Assembly (NCBI GenBank): GCA_009921785.1
Contig: RFXE01000128.1
Span: forward strand, 1 to 5,454
DNA length: 5,454 bases
Source: Alphaproteobacteria bacterium
GTDB lineage: Bacteria; Pseudomonadota; Alphaproteobacteria; Rhizobiales; Beijerinckiaceae
Direction: 5' to 3'
The notes under the pieces were generated by a model. It did not search any database and was not told where the DNA came from. It saw nothing but the letters and a program-made list of their open reading frames with translations. Below, in pieces: positions 1 through 5,454 of this stretch. Position 1 is the first letter of the stretch; each line of letters starts with the position of its first letter. The position numbers were made by a program, and so were the translations under genes.

Positions 1-5
1 TAAAA

Positions 6-317
6 ATGCGCATTTTTACTCCCCTTTTGCCTGCTGCCTTTTTGGCCCTTTTTTCATTTGGTCCCGCTTGGGCTGATGGATCGGCAGGATCGTGCCTTAC
101 GGACGCTGAATTGCGGGATCTCGTAAATTCGGGACAGATTGTTCCCCAAATCTATGCTTTTCGAACCGCTCGGAACCAAATTGGTGGCGAGGTGGTGCGC
201 GCATCGCTTTGCCCTAAAGAGACCGGATTGGTGTATATGATCACGACCCTGACTAAGGACGGGAAGCTCAACCGGATTGACATCAATGCGGTGACGGGTC
301 GTCCTGTTGAGCCCTAA
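6..317 (+). CDS. feuN: Small exported PepSY-like protein, candidate FeuN-type periplasmic modulator of the adjacent sensor kinase
   Basis: Encodes 103 residues. Residues 1-23 form a signal peptide: a short basic start (MR), a hydrophobic core and an A-W-A motif at 21-23, so cleavage before D24 would leave about 80 residues in the periplasm. The mature part resembles a single PepSY-like unit: a helix around 31-42, then a GGEVVRASLC strand (60-69), a YMITTLTKDGK hairpin (77-87) and a closing IDINAVTG strand (91-98). It has two cysteines, C30 and C69, which could form a disulfide. It ends 17 bases before a FeuP-like regulator gene and is probably cotranscribed with it. In S. meliloti a small periplasmic protein, FeuN, encoded next to feuPQ restrains the FeuQ kinase; position, size and export signal suggest the same role here, but this is inference from context, not an alignment. 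The start lies at the window edge, so its ribosome binding site and promoter cannot be judged. Confidence 0.8.
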   Translation: MRIFTPLLPAAFLALFSFGPAWADGSAGSCLTDAELRDLVNSGQIVPQIYAFRTARNQIGGEVVRASLCPKETGLVYMITTLTKDGKLNRIDINAVTGRPVEP

Positions 318-334
318 GGATCAGCTGAGATCTC

Positions 335-1003
335 ATGCGTTTGTTAGTTGTTGAGGATGATCGTGACTTGAACCGCCAGCTCGTAAAGGCTTTGGGGCAG
401 GCGGGCTATGCTGTTGATTCTGCATTTGATGGCGAAGAGGCCCAGTTTTTGGGCGAGACAGAGCCCTATGATGCGGTCATACTTGATTTGGGTTTGCCGA
501 AGCTTGATGGCGTGAGTGTCTTAGAAGCGTGGCGAATGGCCGGACGAAAAATGCCTGTACTGGTCCTCACAGCACGTGATGGATGGAGCGACAAAGTAAA
601 AAGCTTTGATGCCGGCGCTGACGATTACGTCACCAAACCCTTTCACATTGAAGAGATTCTAGCGCGTTTGAGAGCGCTTGTCCGGCGTGCAACGGGCCAC
701 GCATCGTCTGATCTGGTATGTGGCCCGATAAGGGTTGATACGCGAGCCGGCCGCGTGTTGGTTCATAATGAGCCAATTCGGTTGACGTCGCATGAATATC
801 GATTGATGTCCTATTTAATGCACCATATCGGGCGCATCATTTCACGAACTGAACTCGTGGAACATCTTTACGATCAGGATTTTGATCGCGATTCAAATAC
901 GATCGAAGTTTTTGTAGGCCGGTTACGAAAAAAGCTTGGCGTTGATGTTATTAAAACTATTCGTGGGCTCGGCTATTTGATCGAACCACCGCCATCTTCG
1001 TGA
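335..1003 (+). CDS. feuP: OmpR/PhoB-family response regulator, FeuP-like
   Basis: A 222-residue cytoplasmic DNA-binding regulator, the usual length for the family. The receiver domain (about 1-115) has the full active site: acidic pocket E7-D8-D9, phosphoacceptor D51 in ILDLGLPKLDG, T79, and K101 in the YVTKPF motif with switch residue Y98. A winged-helix effector domain follows (about 125-217), with LTSHEYRLMSYL, the recognition helix region SNTIEVFVGRLRKKL and the terminal wing IRGLGYLI. It should be phosphorylated by the kinase encoded 3 bases downstream and then act on promoters as a dimer. The preceding gene's stop overlaps an AAGGA at 316-320, rather far from this start (14 bases); GAGA at 327-330 is closer but weak, so coupling to the upstream gene is likely. 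The FeuP name rests on the arrangement small periplasmic protein - regulator - kinase upstream of ccmI; the sequence alone also fits a general PhoP-type regulator. Confidence 0.95.
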   Translation: MRLLVVEDDRDLNRQLVKALGQAGYAVDSAFDGEEAQFLGETEPYDAVILDLGLPKLDGVSVLEAWRMAGRKMPVLVLTARDGWSDKVKSFDAGADDYVTKPFHIEEILARLRALVRRATGHASSDLVCGPIRVDTRAGRVLVHNEPIRLTSHEYRLMSYLMHHIGRIISRTELVEHLYDQDFDRDSNTIEVFVGRLRKKLGVDVIKTIRGLGYLIEPPPSS

Positions 1004-1006
1004 GCG

Positions 1007-2398
1007 GTGATGACAAATTCTTATTTCCCCTTCTCGCGCATTTCTATCGGTGTTCGTCTCGTTGTCGTGGCGATGTTGAGTAGTCTCATCATTCTTGTCG
1101 GCGCAGCCGTTGTTCTTTCTGAAATATATCGTCGTGCCGCTGAACGAGCATTTGACGAGCGGCTTCATGTTTACATTCAATCCGTCGCTGCGAATATTGC
1201 TTCAAAAAATACTGCAAATGCTTTTGATCCCTATGGCTTAGGTGACCCGCGATTCACGCTTCCGCTCTCTGGATGGTATTGGCAGATAAGAATTGAAGGG
1301 TCAGCGCCGCAGAATATTTTTTCCTCTTTATCGCTTTTTGGTGGTCGTCTTCCGCGTTTGGAAGACCTTCATGTGCCATCGCATGATGGTTCAAGTCGGG
1401 AAGGTTATATAATTGGCCCCGACGAGCGTCGCTTGCGCCTTGTTGAGCGCGCTCTCGAGTTACCGGATGGCGCGCGCTATCTCGTACAGATCGCCGGGAA
1501 CGCGGACGAGATTGAACAAACAATCCAGAATTTTAAAACGGCTCTCTGGACGGCCTTTGCCTTACTTGCCTGTGTTTTGGGCGTAACGACCATTTTTCAA
1601 ACTCGTTTCGGATTGCTTCCGCTGTCACGACTTTCAAGTCAAATCAGCTCTATTCGTCGCGGTCTTAGTGATCGTGTCGAAGGCGAATTCCCCGATGATA
1701 TCGCGCCAGTCGCGGGGGAATTAAATCTCCTTATCGAATCAAATCGCGATATTTTGGAACGGGCGCGGACCCAAGTCGGTAACTTGGCGCATGCGCTTAA
1801 GACGCCTTTGAGCGTTATTCTGAATGAAGCGTCCGGTCAGGAGACGCCGCTTGCTGATAAAGTGCGCGAGCAAGCTGATATCATGCGCGATCAAGTCAAT
1901 TGGCATCTCGAACGCGCGCGAGCTGCTGCGCGAGCGGGCGCAATCGGCGTGACTACCGATATTGAGCCTGCGCTTGCCGGATTGCAGCGTACATTTCTCA
2001 AGATTTATTCAGAGCGCGCTCTTTCAATTGAATTGAATTGCTCATCGGACCTTAAATTTCGTGGAGAAAAGCGGGACTTCGACGATATGGTCGGCAATCT
2101 CGTTGATAATGCTGCTAAATGGGCGCGCCACCAGATTAGCATCGAAGCGCTTGGCCTTCCCGTCATTGATGGACGGAATTTTTTGGAAGTGATCGTCTCC
2201 GATGATGGTCCCGGACTTCCCGCAGAAAAGCGAAAAGATGTGATGCGGCGAGGGCAAAGGCTTGATGAGACGGTCCCAGGGTCCGGTCTCGGTTTGGCTA
2301 TCGTGGCTGATATTGCCAGTCTTTATGGCGGTTCTCTTACCTTAGAGGATTCAGAGCAGGGCGGGTTGAGGGCGGTGCTGCGTTTGCCATCATTGTGA
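1007..2398 (+). CDS. feuQ: Membrane sensor histidine kinase, FeuQ/PhoQ-like
   Basis: A 463-residue inner-membrane kinase, partner of the upstream regulator. Visible layout: transmembrane helix 1 at about 17-38, periplasmic sensor region about 40-175, transmembrane helix 2 at about 178-198, a HAMP-like linker about 200-255, then the dimerisation/phosphoacceptor domain with H262 in the H box NLAHALKTPLSV. The ATPase domain has an N box (NLVDNAAKWA, 364-373), G1 box (DDGPGL, 399-404) and G2 box (GSGLGLAI, 425-432). The HALKTPL form of the H box is typical of PhoQ-like kinases, but I see no PhoQ-style acidic cluster in the periplasmic region, so divalent-metal sensing should not be assumed. Start choice: GTG at 1007 and ATG at 1010 are adjacent and in frame; ATG 1010 is equally plausible and costs one residue. 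The gene begins 3 bases after the regulator's stop and in the same frame, implying translational coupling. FeuQ identity rests on gene order. Confidence 0.94.
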   Translation: MMTNSYFPFSRISIGVRLVVVAMLSSLIILVGAAVVLSEIYRRAAERAFDERLHVYIQSVAANIASKNTANAFDPYGLGDPRFTLPLSGWYWQIRIEGSAPQNIFSSLSLFGGRLPRLEDLHVPSHDGSSREGYIIGPDERRLRLVERALELPDGARYLVQIAGNADEIEQTIQNFKTALWTAFALLACVLGVTTIFQTRFGLLPLSRLSSQISSIRRGLSDRVEGEFPDDIAPVAGELNLLIESNRDILERARTQVGNLAHALKTPLSVILNEASGQETPLADKVREQADIMRDQVNWHLERARAAARAGAIGVTTDIEPALAGLQRTFLKIYSERALSIELNCSSDLKFRGEKRDFDDMVGNLVDNAAKWARHQISIEALGLPVIDGRNFLEVIVSDDGPGLPAEKRKDVMRRGQRLDETVPGSGLGLAIVADIASLYGGSLTLEDSEQGGLRAVLRLPSL

Positions 2399-2430
2399 TT
2401 TATTCAAAAATTTGCCTGAAAATTGTCGAA

Positions 2431-2488
2431 ATCTCGTGTATCTGTCACGATGTATTTTGACGAGATCCTGATGTGGCTCGTCATCGAG
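2431..2488 (+). promoter_or_regulatory. Overlapping inverted repeats in the leader of the lipoprotein gene
   Basis: The 116-base gap 2399-2514 contains three related arms: ATCTCGT (2431-2437), TGACGAGAT (2458-2466) and CTCGTCA (2477-2483). The middle arm is a perfect 7-base complement of the left arm through ACGAGAT (2460-2466), and also a perfect 7-base complement of the right arm through TGACGAG (2458-2464), so only one pairing can form at a time in RNA. Smaller stems also exist: TCGTG/CACGA (2434-2438 with 2446-2450, 7-base loop) and CTCG/CGAG (2477-2480 with 2485-2488, 4-base loop). No run of T follows, so these are not an intrinsic terminator for the kinase gene. They could be a regulator-binding site in DNA or a folded 5' leader. 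I found no convincing -35/-10 pair here. Confidence 0.4.
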
Positions 2489-2514
2489 GTCACAATCGGA
2501 TTTGGGGGTAATTT

Positions 2515-2982
2515 ATGTCGATGAAATCGGCGATAGCGGTTTTCCTTGCAGCAGGCGTGGCTTTTGGTGCGGCAGGGTGTTCGCAAACAACAGGTCCGAA
2601 TGAATCGGGCGGTACTATTTTGGGCGCCATTGCGGGCGGTATGATTGGAAGTCAGGTTGGCAAAGGCAGCGGCAATACGGCTGCTATCATTGCCGGTACA
2701 ATGCTTGGCGGCATGGTCGGCAGCTCGATCGGTCGTGGACTGGACGAGGAGGCCCGTCGTCAAGCGAGTGGCGCGCAGTCGCTTGCCCTTAGCAGTGGAC
2801 GCCAGACCAAATGGCAGGCGCCGAGCGGATCTTACGGATTCGTTGAGCCGGGCCCGGTCTATGCCGAAAATAGCCGGACCTGCCGGACTTACACCCATAA
2901 GATTTATATTAATGGCAAGCCTGAAACAGGCACCGGCACTGCTTGTAAGGCTGCCGATGGCGCTTGGGACATTGTAAACTGA
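2515..2982 (+). CDS. Glycine-zipper outer-membrane lipoprotein, 17 kDa surface antigen family
   Basis: A 155-residue lipoprotein. A signal peptide (1-21) ends in the lipobox AAG-C with lipidated C22; Ser at the next position favours the outer membrane over inner-membrane retention. Two glycine-zipper blocks follow, with glycines spaced every four residues at 33-37-41-45-49 and again at 61-65-69-73, suggesting a pair of packed helices inserted in or lying on the membrane. The C-terminal domain (about 105-155) has the pattern CRTYTHKIYINGKPETGTGTACKAADGAWDIVN-type typical of Rickettsia 17 kDa antigen relatives, with C123 and C144 as a possible disulfide. Its molecular role is not established in the family; a structural or envelope-integrity function is plausible. 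A GGGGG tract at 2504-2508, six bases before ATG 2515, supports this start over the in-frame ATG at 2521. It stands alone between the kinase gene and a terminator and may be a target of the regulator upstream, which is inference only. Confidence 0.93.
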   Translation: MSMKSAIAVFLAAGVAFGAAGCSQTTGPNESGGTILGAIAGGMIGSQVGKGSGNTAAIIAGTMLGGMVGSSIGRGLDEEARRQASGAQSLALSSGRQTKWQAPSGSYGFVEPGPVYAENSRTCRTYTHKIYINGKPETGTGTACKAADGAWDIVN

Positions 2983-2990
2983 CGATTTTG

Positions 2991-3004
2991 AACAGAAATC
3001 TGTT
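2991..3004. repeat. Short perfect palindrome between the lipoprotein gene and its terminator
   Basis: AACAGA and TCTGTT (2991-2996 and 2999-3004) are perfect complements separated by AA. The element sits 8 bases after the lipoprotein stop codon and 5 bases before the terminator stem. As RNA it would form only a weak AT-rich stem with a very tight loop. It may be an accessory 3' hairpin or chance. Confidence 0.3.
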
Positions 3005-3009
3005 GTTTT

Positions 3010-3053
3010 GGGGCGGGGCACTTCTGTGCCTCGCCCCTTTTTTTTATTTTTTT
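3010..3053 (+). terminator. Strong intrinsic (rho-independent) terminator after the lipoprotein gene
   Basis: The left arm GGGGCGGGGCAC (3010-3021) pairs with GTGCCTCGCCCC (3026-3037) over 12 pairs, one of them G-U (3016 with 3031), closing a four-base TTCT loop at 3022-3025. Eight T follow at 3038-3045, then one A and seven more T to 3053. This is a textbook terminator on the + strand. It separates the lipoprotein transcript from the ccm genes, whose first start codon lies 36 bases further on, so the ccm genes need either their own very close promoter or readthrough. Confidence 0.95.
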
Positions 3054-3089
3054 CGTGACCTCTTGGTCCGGTCAGCCTAACACTTCCTC

Positions 3090-4163
3090 ATGGTTTTCTG
3101 GCTTTTCATTGCATCGCTGACAGGTTTTACAATCTTCGGGTTGTTATGGCCGCTCTCGCGCCCACCGCGCCATGCCCCCGACATTGATGATCGTGATTTT
3201 TATGCGCTTCAGCTGGCAGGTATCGATCAGGACCTCGCGCGCGGATTGATTGCCCCCGAAGCAGCTGAACAAGCGCGAAGGGAGGCAGCGCGTCGGCTTC
3301 TCGCGGCAGAAACGAATGATAAAACTCTTCGCCTTGATACATCTAATGTCAGCCGCCGCCGTATCGTCGCTGCATTATTGATTATTGGATTACCCCTCGG
3401 CGCCTTCGCGCTCTACAGCCATACGGGTTCTCCGGGTTTACCCGATCAACCCTTGTCTTCGCGTCTCGATTCTTTTGCTCGTGACGCTGATCTCTCGACA
3501 TTGATCACTCAGGTGGAAGCTCGTCTTGAAACTCATCCAGAAGATGGAATGGGATGGGCGACGATCGCACCCGTTTATGTTTCAACGGGCCGCTATGGTG
3601 AAGCTGTAACAGCCTATACAAAGGCCATTAGCTTAATGGGCGAAAATGCAGATTTACGCTCCGGACTCGGCGAAGCGCGAATGGCCGCAGCAGAGGGCAT
3701 CGTCACAGCTGAGGCGCTTAAAGATTTTGAACGCGCCTTGACGATTGATCCAAAAAATGAGCGCGCACAATATTATCGCGCAGTTGCTGCCGAACAGGAT
3801 GGTGATCGACCACGTGCGCTTGCGCTTTATCAAGATCTAGCGCGCACTATTCCCCCAGACTCTGAACCTGGTCGTTTGATTGCGCGACATGTTGAAGCGC
3901 TAACGGGAAAGTCAGAGCCCGCCGTCCCGGATGCGACAACGGATCAGGGCGCTATGATCCGTTCAATGGTTCAACGTCTTGATGAAAGATTGACCCAAGA
4001 CGGATCCGATCTCGATGGGTGGTTGAGATTGATGCGGGCTTATCAAGTTCTTGGTGAAACAGACAAAGCCAAGGCGTCTCGCGATCGCGCCAAAACATCC
4101 TTTACGAGTGATCAAGCAGCCCTTGCAAAAATTGATGCGGCTGCACGCGATATGGGACTGTGA
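3090..4163 (+). CDS. ccmI: Cytochrome c maturation protein CcmI (CycH), apocytochrome c chaperone
   Basis: A 357-residue inner-membrane protein. CcmI binds the C-terminal part of apocytochrome c and delivers it to the CcmF/CcmH heme-ligation complex. Two transmembrane helices are visible (about 3-21 and 91-109), separated by a cytoplasmic loop with the family signature FYALQLAGIDQDLARGLI (37-54) followed by an Ala/Arg-rich helix, as usual for the CcmI-1 part. The periplasmic part (about 120-357) is helical with TPR-like repeats, the clearest at 154-183 (GMGWATIAPVYVSTGRYGEA) and about 187-262, plus a C-terminal repeat near 307-335. The start matches the usual M-x-FW beginning of the family. 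No Shine-Dalgarno sequence is visible before ATG 3090 (upstream bases CTAACACTTCCTC), which is unusual for the first gene of an operon. The stop is 12 bases before ccmE. Confidence 0.95.
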   Translation: MVFWLFIASLTGFTIFGLLWPLSRPPRHAPDIDDRDFYALQLAGIDQDLARGLIAPEAAEQARREAARRLLAAETNDKTLRLDTSNVSRRRIVAALLIIGLPLGAFALYSHTGSPGLPDQPLSSRLDSFARDADLSTLITQVEARLETHPEDGMGWATIAPVYVSTGRYGEAVTAYTKAISLMGENADLRSGLGEARMAAAEGIVTAEALKDFERALTIDPKNERAQYYRAVAAEQDGDRPRALALYQDLARTIPPDSEPGRLIARHVEALTGKSEPAVPDATTDQGAMIRSMVQRLDERLTQDGSDLDGWLRLMRAYQVLGETDKAKASRDRAKTSFTSDQAALAKIDAAARDMGL

Positions 4164-4175
4164 GAAGAGCTATCA

Positions 4176-4619
4176 ATGACACGCAAACAGAAAAGACTCT
4201 CTTTGCTTGCTGCAGCCGGGCTCGTTCTTGGGGCCGCTGCCGGTCTTATTCTTTATGCGCTAAACGATCGCATTGTGTTTTTTTATACGCCCTCTGATGT
4301 TTCTAAGCAGACGATAGGGCCTAATACGCGTGTGCGTATCGGGGGCCTTGTTGATGTCGGTAGTGTCGACAAATCAGCTTTGCCAATCATTCGCTTTGCC
4401 ATCACGGATGGCGAAGCGAAGTTGTCGGTTGTTTACAAGGGATCTTTGCCCGATCTGTTCCGCGAAGGGCAGGGCGTTGTGTCGGAAGGCGTGATCACCC
4501 GAGATCATGTTCTTCAGGCTGACACTGTTCTGGCGAAACATGACGAAAATTACATGCCAAAAGAAGTTGCCGATGCCTTGAAAGCAAAGGGCGTCTGGCA
4601 AGGGGGGGCTCCCAAATGA
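4176..4619 (+). CDS. ccmE: Periplasmic heme chaperone CcmE (CycJ)
   Basis: A 147-residue protein anchored by one N-terminal helix (about 8-28) after a basic MTRKQKR start, with an OB-fold beta-barrel in the periplasm. It receives heme from the CcmABCD complex, holds it through a covalent bond to a histidine, and passes it to CcmF/CcmH. The heme-binding site is plain: H122 in LAKHDENYMP, with Y126 as the conserved tyrosine. Other family features are FYTPSDV (36-42), RIGGLV (54-59) and the region FREGQGVVSEGVI (95-107). The length is normal for the family. A good Shine-Dalgarno sequence, AGAAGAG at 4163-4169, lies six bases before the start and overlaps the ccmI stop, so the two genes are one transcription unit. 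The last codons overlap a six-codon open frame that leads into ccmF. Confidence 0.97.
   Translation: MTRKQKRLSLLAAAGLVLGAAAGLILYALNDRIVFFYTPSDVSKQTIGPNTRVRIGGLVDVGSVDKSALPIIRFAITDGEAKLSVVYKGSLPDLFREGQGVVSEGVITRDHVLQADTVLAKHDENYMPKEVADALKAKGVWQGGAPK
4601..4608 (+). promoter_or_regulatory. G-rich ribosome binding site candidate inside the ccmE end
   Basis: AGGGGGGG at 4601-4608 lies seven bases before the ATG at 4616, the best Shine-Dalgarno-like sequence at the ccmE-ccmF junction. It is 24 bases from the ccmF start at 4633, too far to serve that codon directly. It therefore favours ribosome entry at the short frame beginning at 4616. Confidence 0.45.
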
Positions 4620-4636
4620 GCTTTATTTCAAAATGA
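4616..4636 (+). other. Six-codon open frame bridging ccmE and ccmF
   Basis: This frame reads M-S-F-I-S-K-stop. Its ATG (4616-4618) overlaps the ccmE stop as ATGA at 4616-4619, and its TGA stop (4634-4636) overlaps the ccmF start as ATGA at 4633-4636. All three frames differ. It is too short to be a protein gene in its own right; the arrangement suggests a translation relay by termination and reinitiation. A chance arrangement, or a one-base sequence error joining it to ccmF, cannot be excluded. Confidence 0.4.
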
Positions 4637-5454
4637 TTGTCGAACTCGGCCATTATGCTCTTGTTCTTGCCGTTGTAACCGCATTCGCGCAATGCGCTTT
4701 TCCTTTATGGGGCGCGGTCGTTCGCGATCCTGCGTTACAAAGCATGGCGCGGCCTTCTGCCTTTGTTACTTTTATTCTTGTTGTTCTAAGCTATGGCGCG
4801 TTGACTTATGCTTATGTGAGTTCGGACTTTTCCGTTGCTAATGTCGTTATGAATTCTCATTCGACGAAGCCATTGATCTATAAAATTTCAGGTGTCTGGA
4901 GCAATCACGAAGGATCGATGATGCTCTGGGTATTGATCCTCGTATTTTTTGCTGCTCTCGTTGCGCTGCGAGGGGGCGGAATGCCTGAGCGGCTTCTTGC
5001 AAGCGTATTGTCTATACAGGGAGCGATTGCTTTAGCGTTTCTTATTTTTATTGTTTTAACATCTAACCCCTTTTTGCGCTTAGGCGATCCGCCTCCGGAT
5101 GGGCAAGGCTTGAATCCTATTCTCGCAGATCCCGGTCTCGCGATTCATCCTCCACTTCTTTACCTCGGCTATGTTGGCTTTTCTGTTGCTTTTGCTTTTG
5201 CCATTGGCGCGCTGATCCATGGGCGTATCGATGCGGTATGGGCGCGATTTGTTCGGCCATGGACCTTGTTGGCGTGGATCTTTCTTACACTCGGCATCGC
5301 GATGGGTTCTTACTGGGCTTATTACGAATTAGGTTGGGGCGGATGGTGGTTTTGGGACCCGGTTGAAAACGCGTCACTCATGCCTTGGTTAATGGGTACT
5401 GCCCTTCTGCATTCCACCATTGTGATGGAGAAGCGCGATGCTCTGAAAGTGTGG
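4633..5454 (+). CDS. ccmF: Cytochrome c heme lyase subunit CcmF (CycK), N-terminal part, cut by the window end
   Basis: The frame is open from ATG 4633 to the last base: 274 codons of a protein usually near 650 residues. CcmF is the multi-span inner-membrane core of the heme ligation complex; with CcmH and CcmI it takes heme from CcmE and attaches it to apocytochrome c. The start MIVELGHYALVLA is the family's typical N-terminus. Also visible are the NHEGS motif (91-95), the IHPPLLYLGY motif with H172 (likely the first periplasmic heme-ligand histidine), and the complete heme-handling WWD signature, WGGWWFWDPVENASLMPWL (235-253). H260 in LLHST probably corresponds to a membrane heme-ligand histidine. 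At least six hydrophobic spans are evident. No ribosome binding site is seen at a proper distance from 4633, so translation probably depends on ribosomes arriving from ccmE. The rest of the gene, and probably ccmH, lies beyond the window. Confidence 0.97.
   Translation, partial: MIVELGHYALVLAVVTAFAQCAFPLWGAVVRDPALQSMARPSAFVTFILVVLSYGALTYAYVSSDFSVANVVMNSHSTKPLIYKISGVWSNHEGSMMLWVLILVFFAALVALRGGGMPERLLASVLSIQGAIALAFLIFIVLTSNPFLRLGDPPPDGQGLNPILADPGLAIHPPLLYLGYVGFSVAFAFAIGALIHGRIDAVWARFVRPWTLLAWIFLTLGIAMGSYWAYYELGWGGWWFWDPVENASLMPWLMGTALLHSTIVMEKRDALKVW

Noticed and set aside
923..1523. Minus-strand open frames opposite the regulator-kinase junction and the kinase sensor region (923-1180, 1254-1523)
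   Set aside because: Low-complexity, charged translations antisense to well-supported genes; no start signals or domains.
2412..2460. Possible sigma70 promoter before the lipoprotein gene (TTGCCT at 2412 or TTGTCG at 2423 with downstream -10 candidates)
   Set aside because: The boxes found at acceptable spacing match the -10 consensus poorly (for example CACGAT at 2446-2451), so no promoter is claimed.
2434..2488. Hairpins after the kinase gene as its transcription terminator
   Set aside because: Stems are short and no T-run follows any of them; they do not meet intrinsic terminator criteria.
2645..2977. A 110-codon plus-strand frame inside the lipoprotein gene
   Set aside because: Shifted-frame shadow, Arg/Ala-rich and without its own ribosome binding site; the overlapping frame has a lipobox, glycine zippers and a family C-terminal domain.
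2404..3021. A 205-codon open frame on the minus strand opposite the lipoprotein gene
   Set aside because: It runs antisense through a clear lipoprotein gene, starts inside the terminator stem and has a Cys/Thr/Arg-rich composition with no recognisable domain; it is a shadow of the real gene.
4374..4692. Minus-strand open frames opposite ccmE and the start of ccmF
   Set aside because: Antisense to strongly supported ccmE and ccmF coding sequence; no domain or ribosome binding site.
1..5454. Mobile element, CRISPR array, tRNA/rRNA or defence-system signature
   Set aside because: No transposase or integrase, no regularly spaced repeats, no RNA gene landmarks and no abrupt change in base or codon use were seen; the window is accounted for by conserved chromosomal genes.

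Overview
The window looks like chromosomal DNA from an alphaproteobacterium, most likely of the order Hyphomicrobiales (rhizobia and relatives). The evidence is gene order and protein character. A FeuP/FeuQ-type two-component pair sits just upstream of the cytochrome c maturation genes ccmI-ccmE-ccmF (cycH-cycJ-cycK in rhizobia). From memory, feuPQ and cycHJKL lie close together in Rhizobium leguminosarum and were linked there to high-affinity iron acquisition. Base composition is moderate and looks even across the window, with no sign of recent transfer. The genus cannot be told from this stretch.

All genes are on the + strand, in two blocks. Block 1 (6-2398) holds a small exported PepSY-like protein with two cysteines (6-317), an OmpR/PhoB-family response regulator (335-1003) and its PhoQ-like membrane histidine kinase (1007-2398), separated by only 17 and 3 bases. 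The small protein has the position, size and export signal of FeuN, the periplasmic inhibitor of FeuQ described in Sinorhizobium meliloti. Next comes a 116-base gap with overlapping inverted repeats, then a glycine-zipper outer-membrane lipoprotein of the 17 kDa surface antigen family (2515-2982), closed by a strong intrinsic terminator (3010-3053).

Block 2 starts only 36 bases after the terminator. It carries ccmI (3090-4163), ccmE (4176-4619) and the first 274 codons of ccmF (4633 to the window end). CcmE carries heme in the periplasm, CcmF with CcmH takes heme from CcmE and attaches it to apocytochrome c, and CcmI chaperones the apocytochrome with its TPR domain. The rest of ccmF and probably ccmH should follow beyond the window. 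The ccmE-ccmF junction contains a six-codon open frame that overlaps the ccmE stop at one end and the ccmF start at the other.

I see no mobile element, CRISPR array, tRNA or rRNA. The gene content is a known, conserved neighbourhood rather than a new system. The points most worth a second look are the FeuN-like candidate, the ccmE-ccmF translation relay, the alternative hairpins before the lipoprotein gene, and the apparently SD-less ccmI start right behind a terminator.
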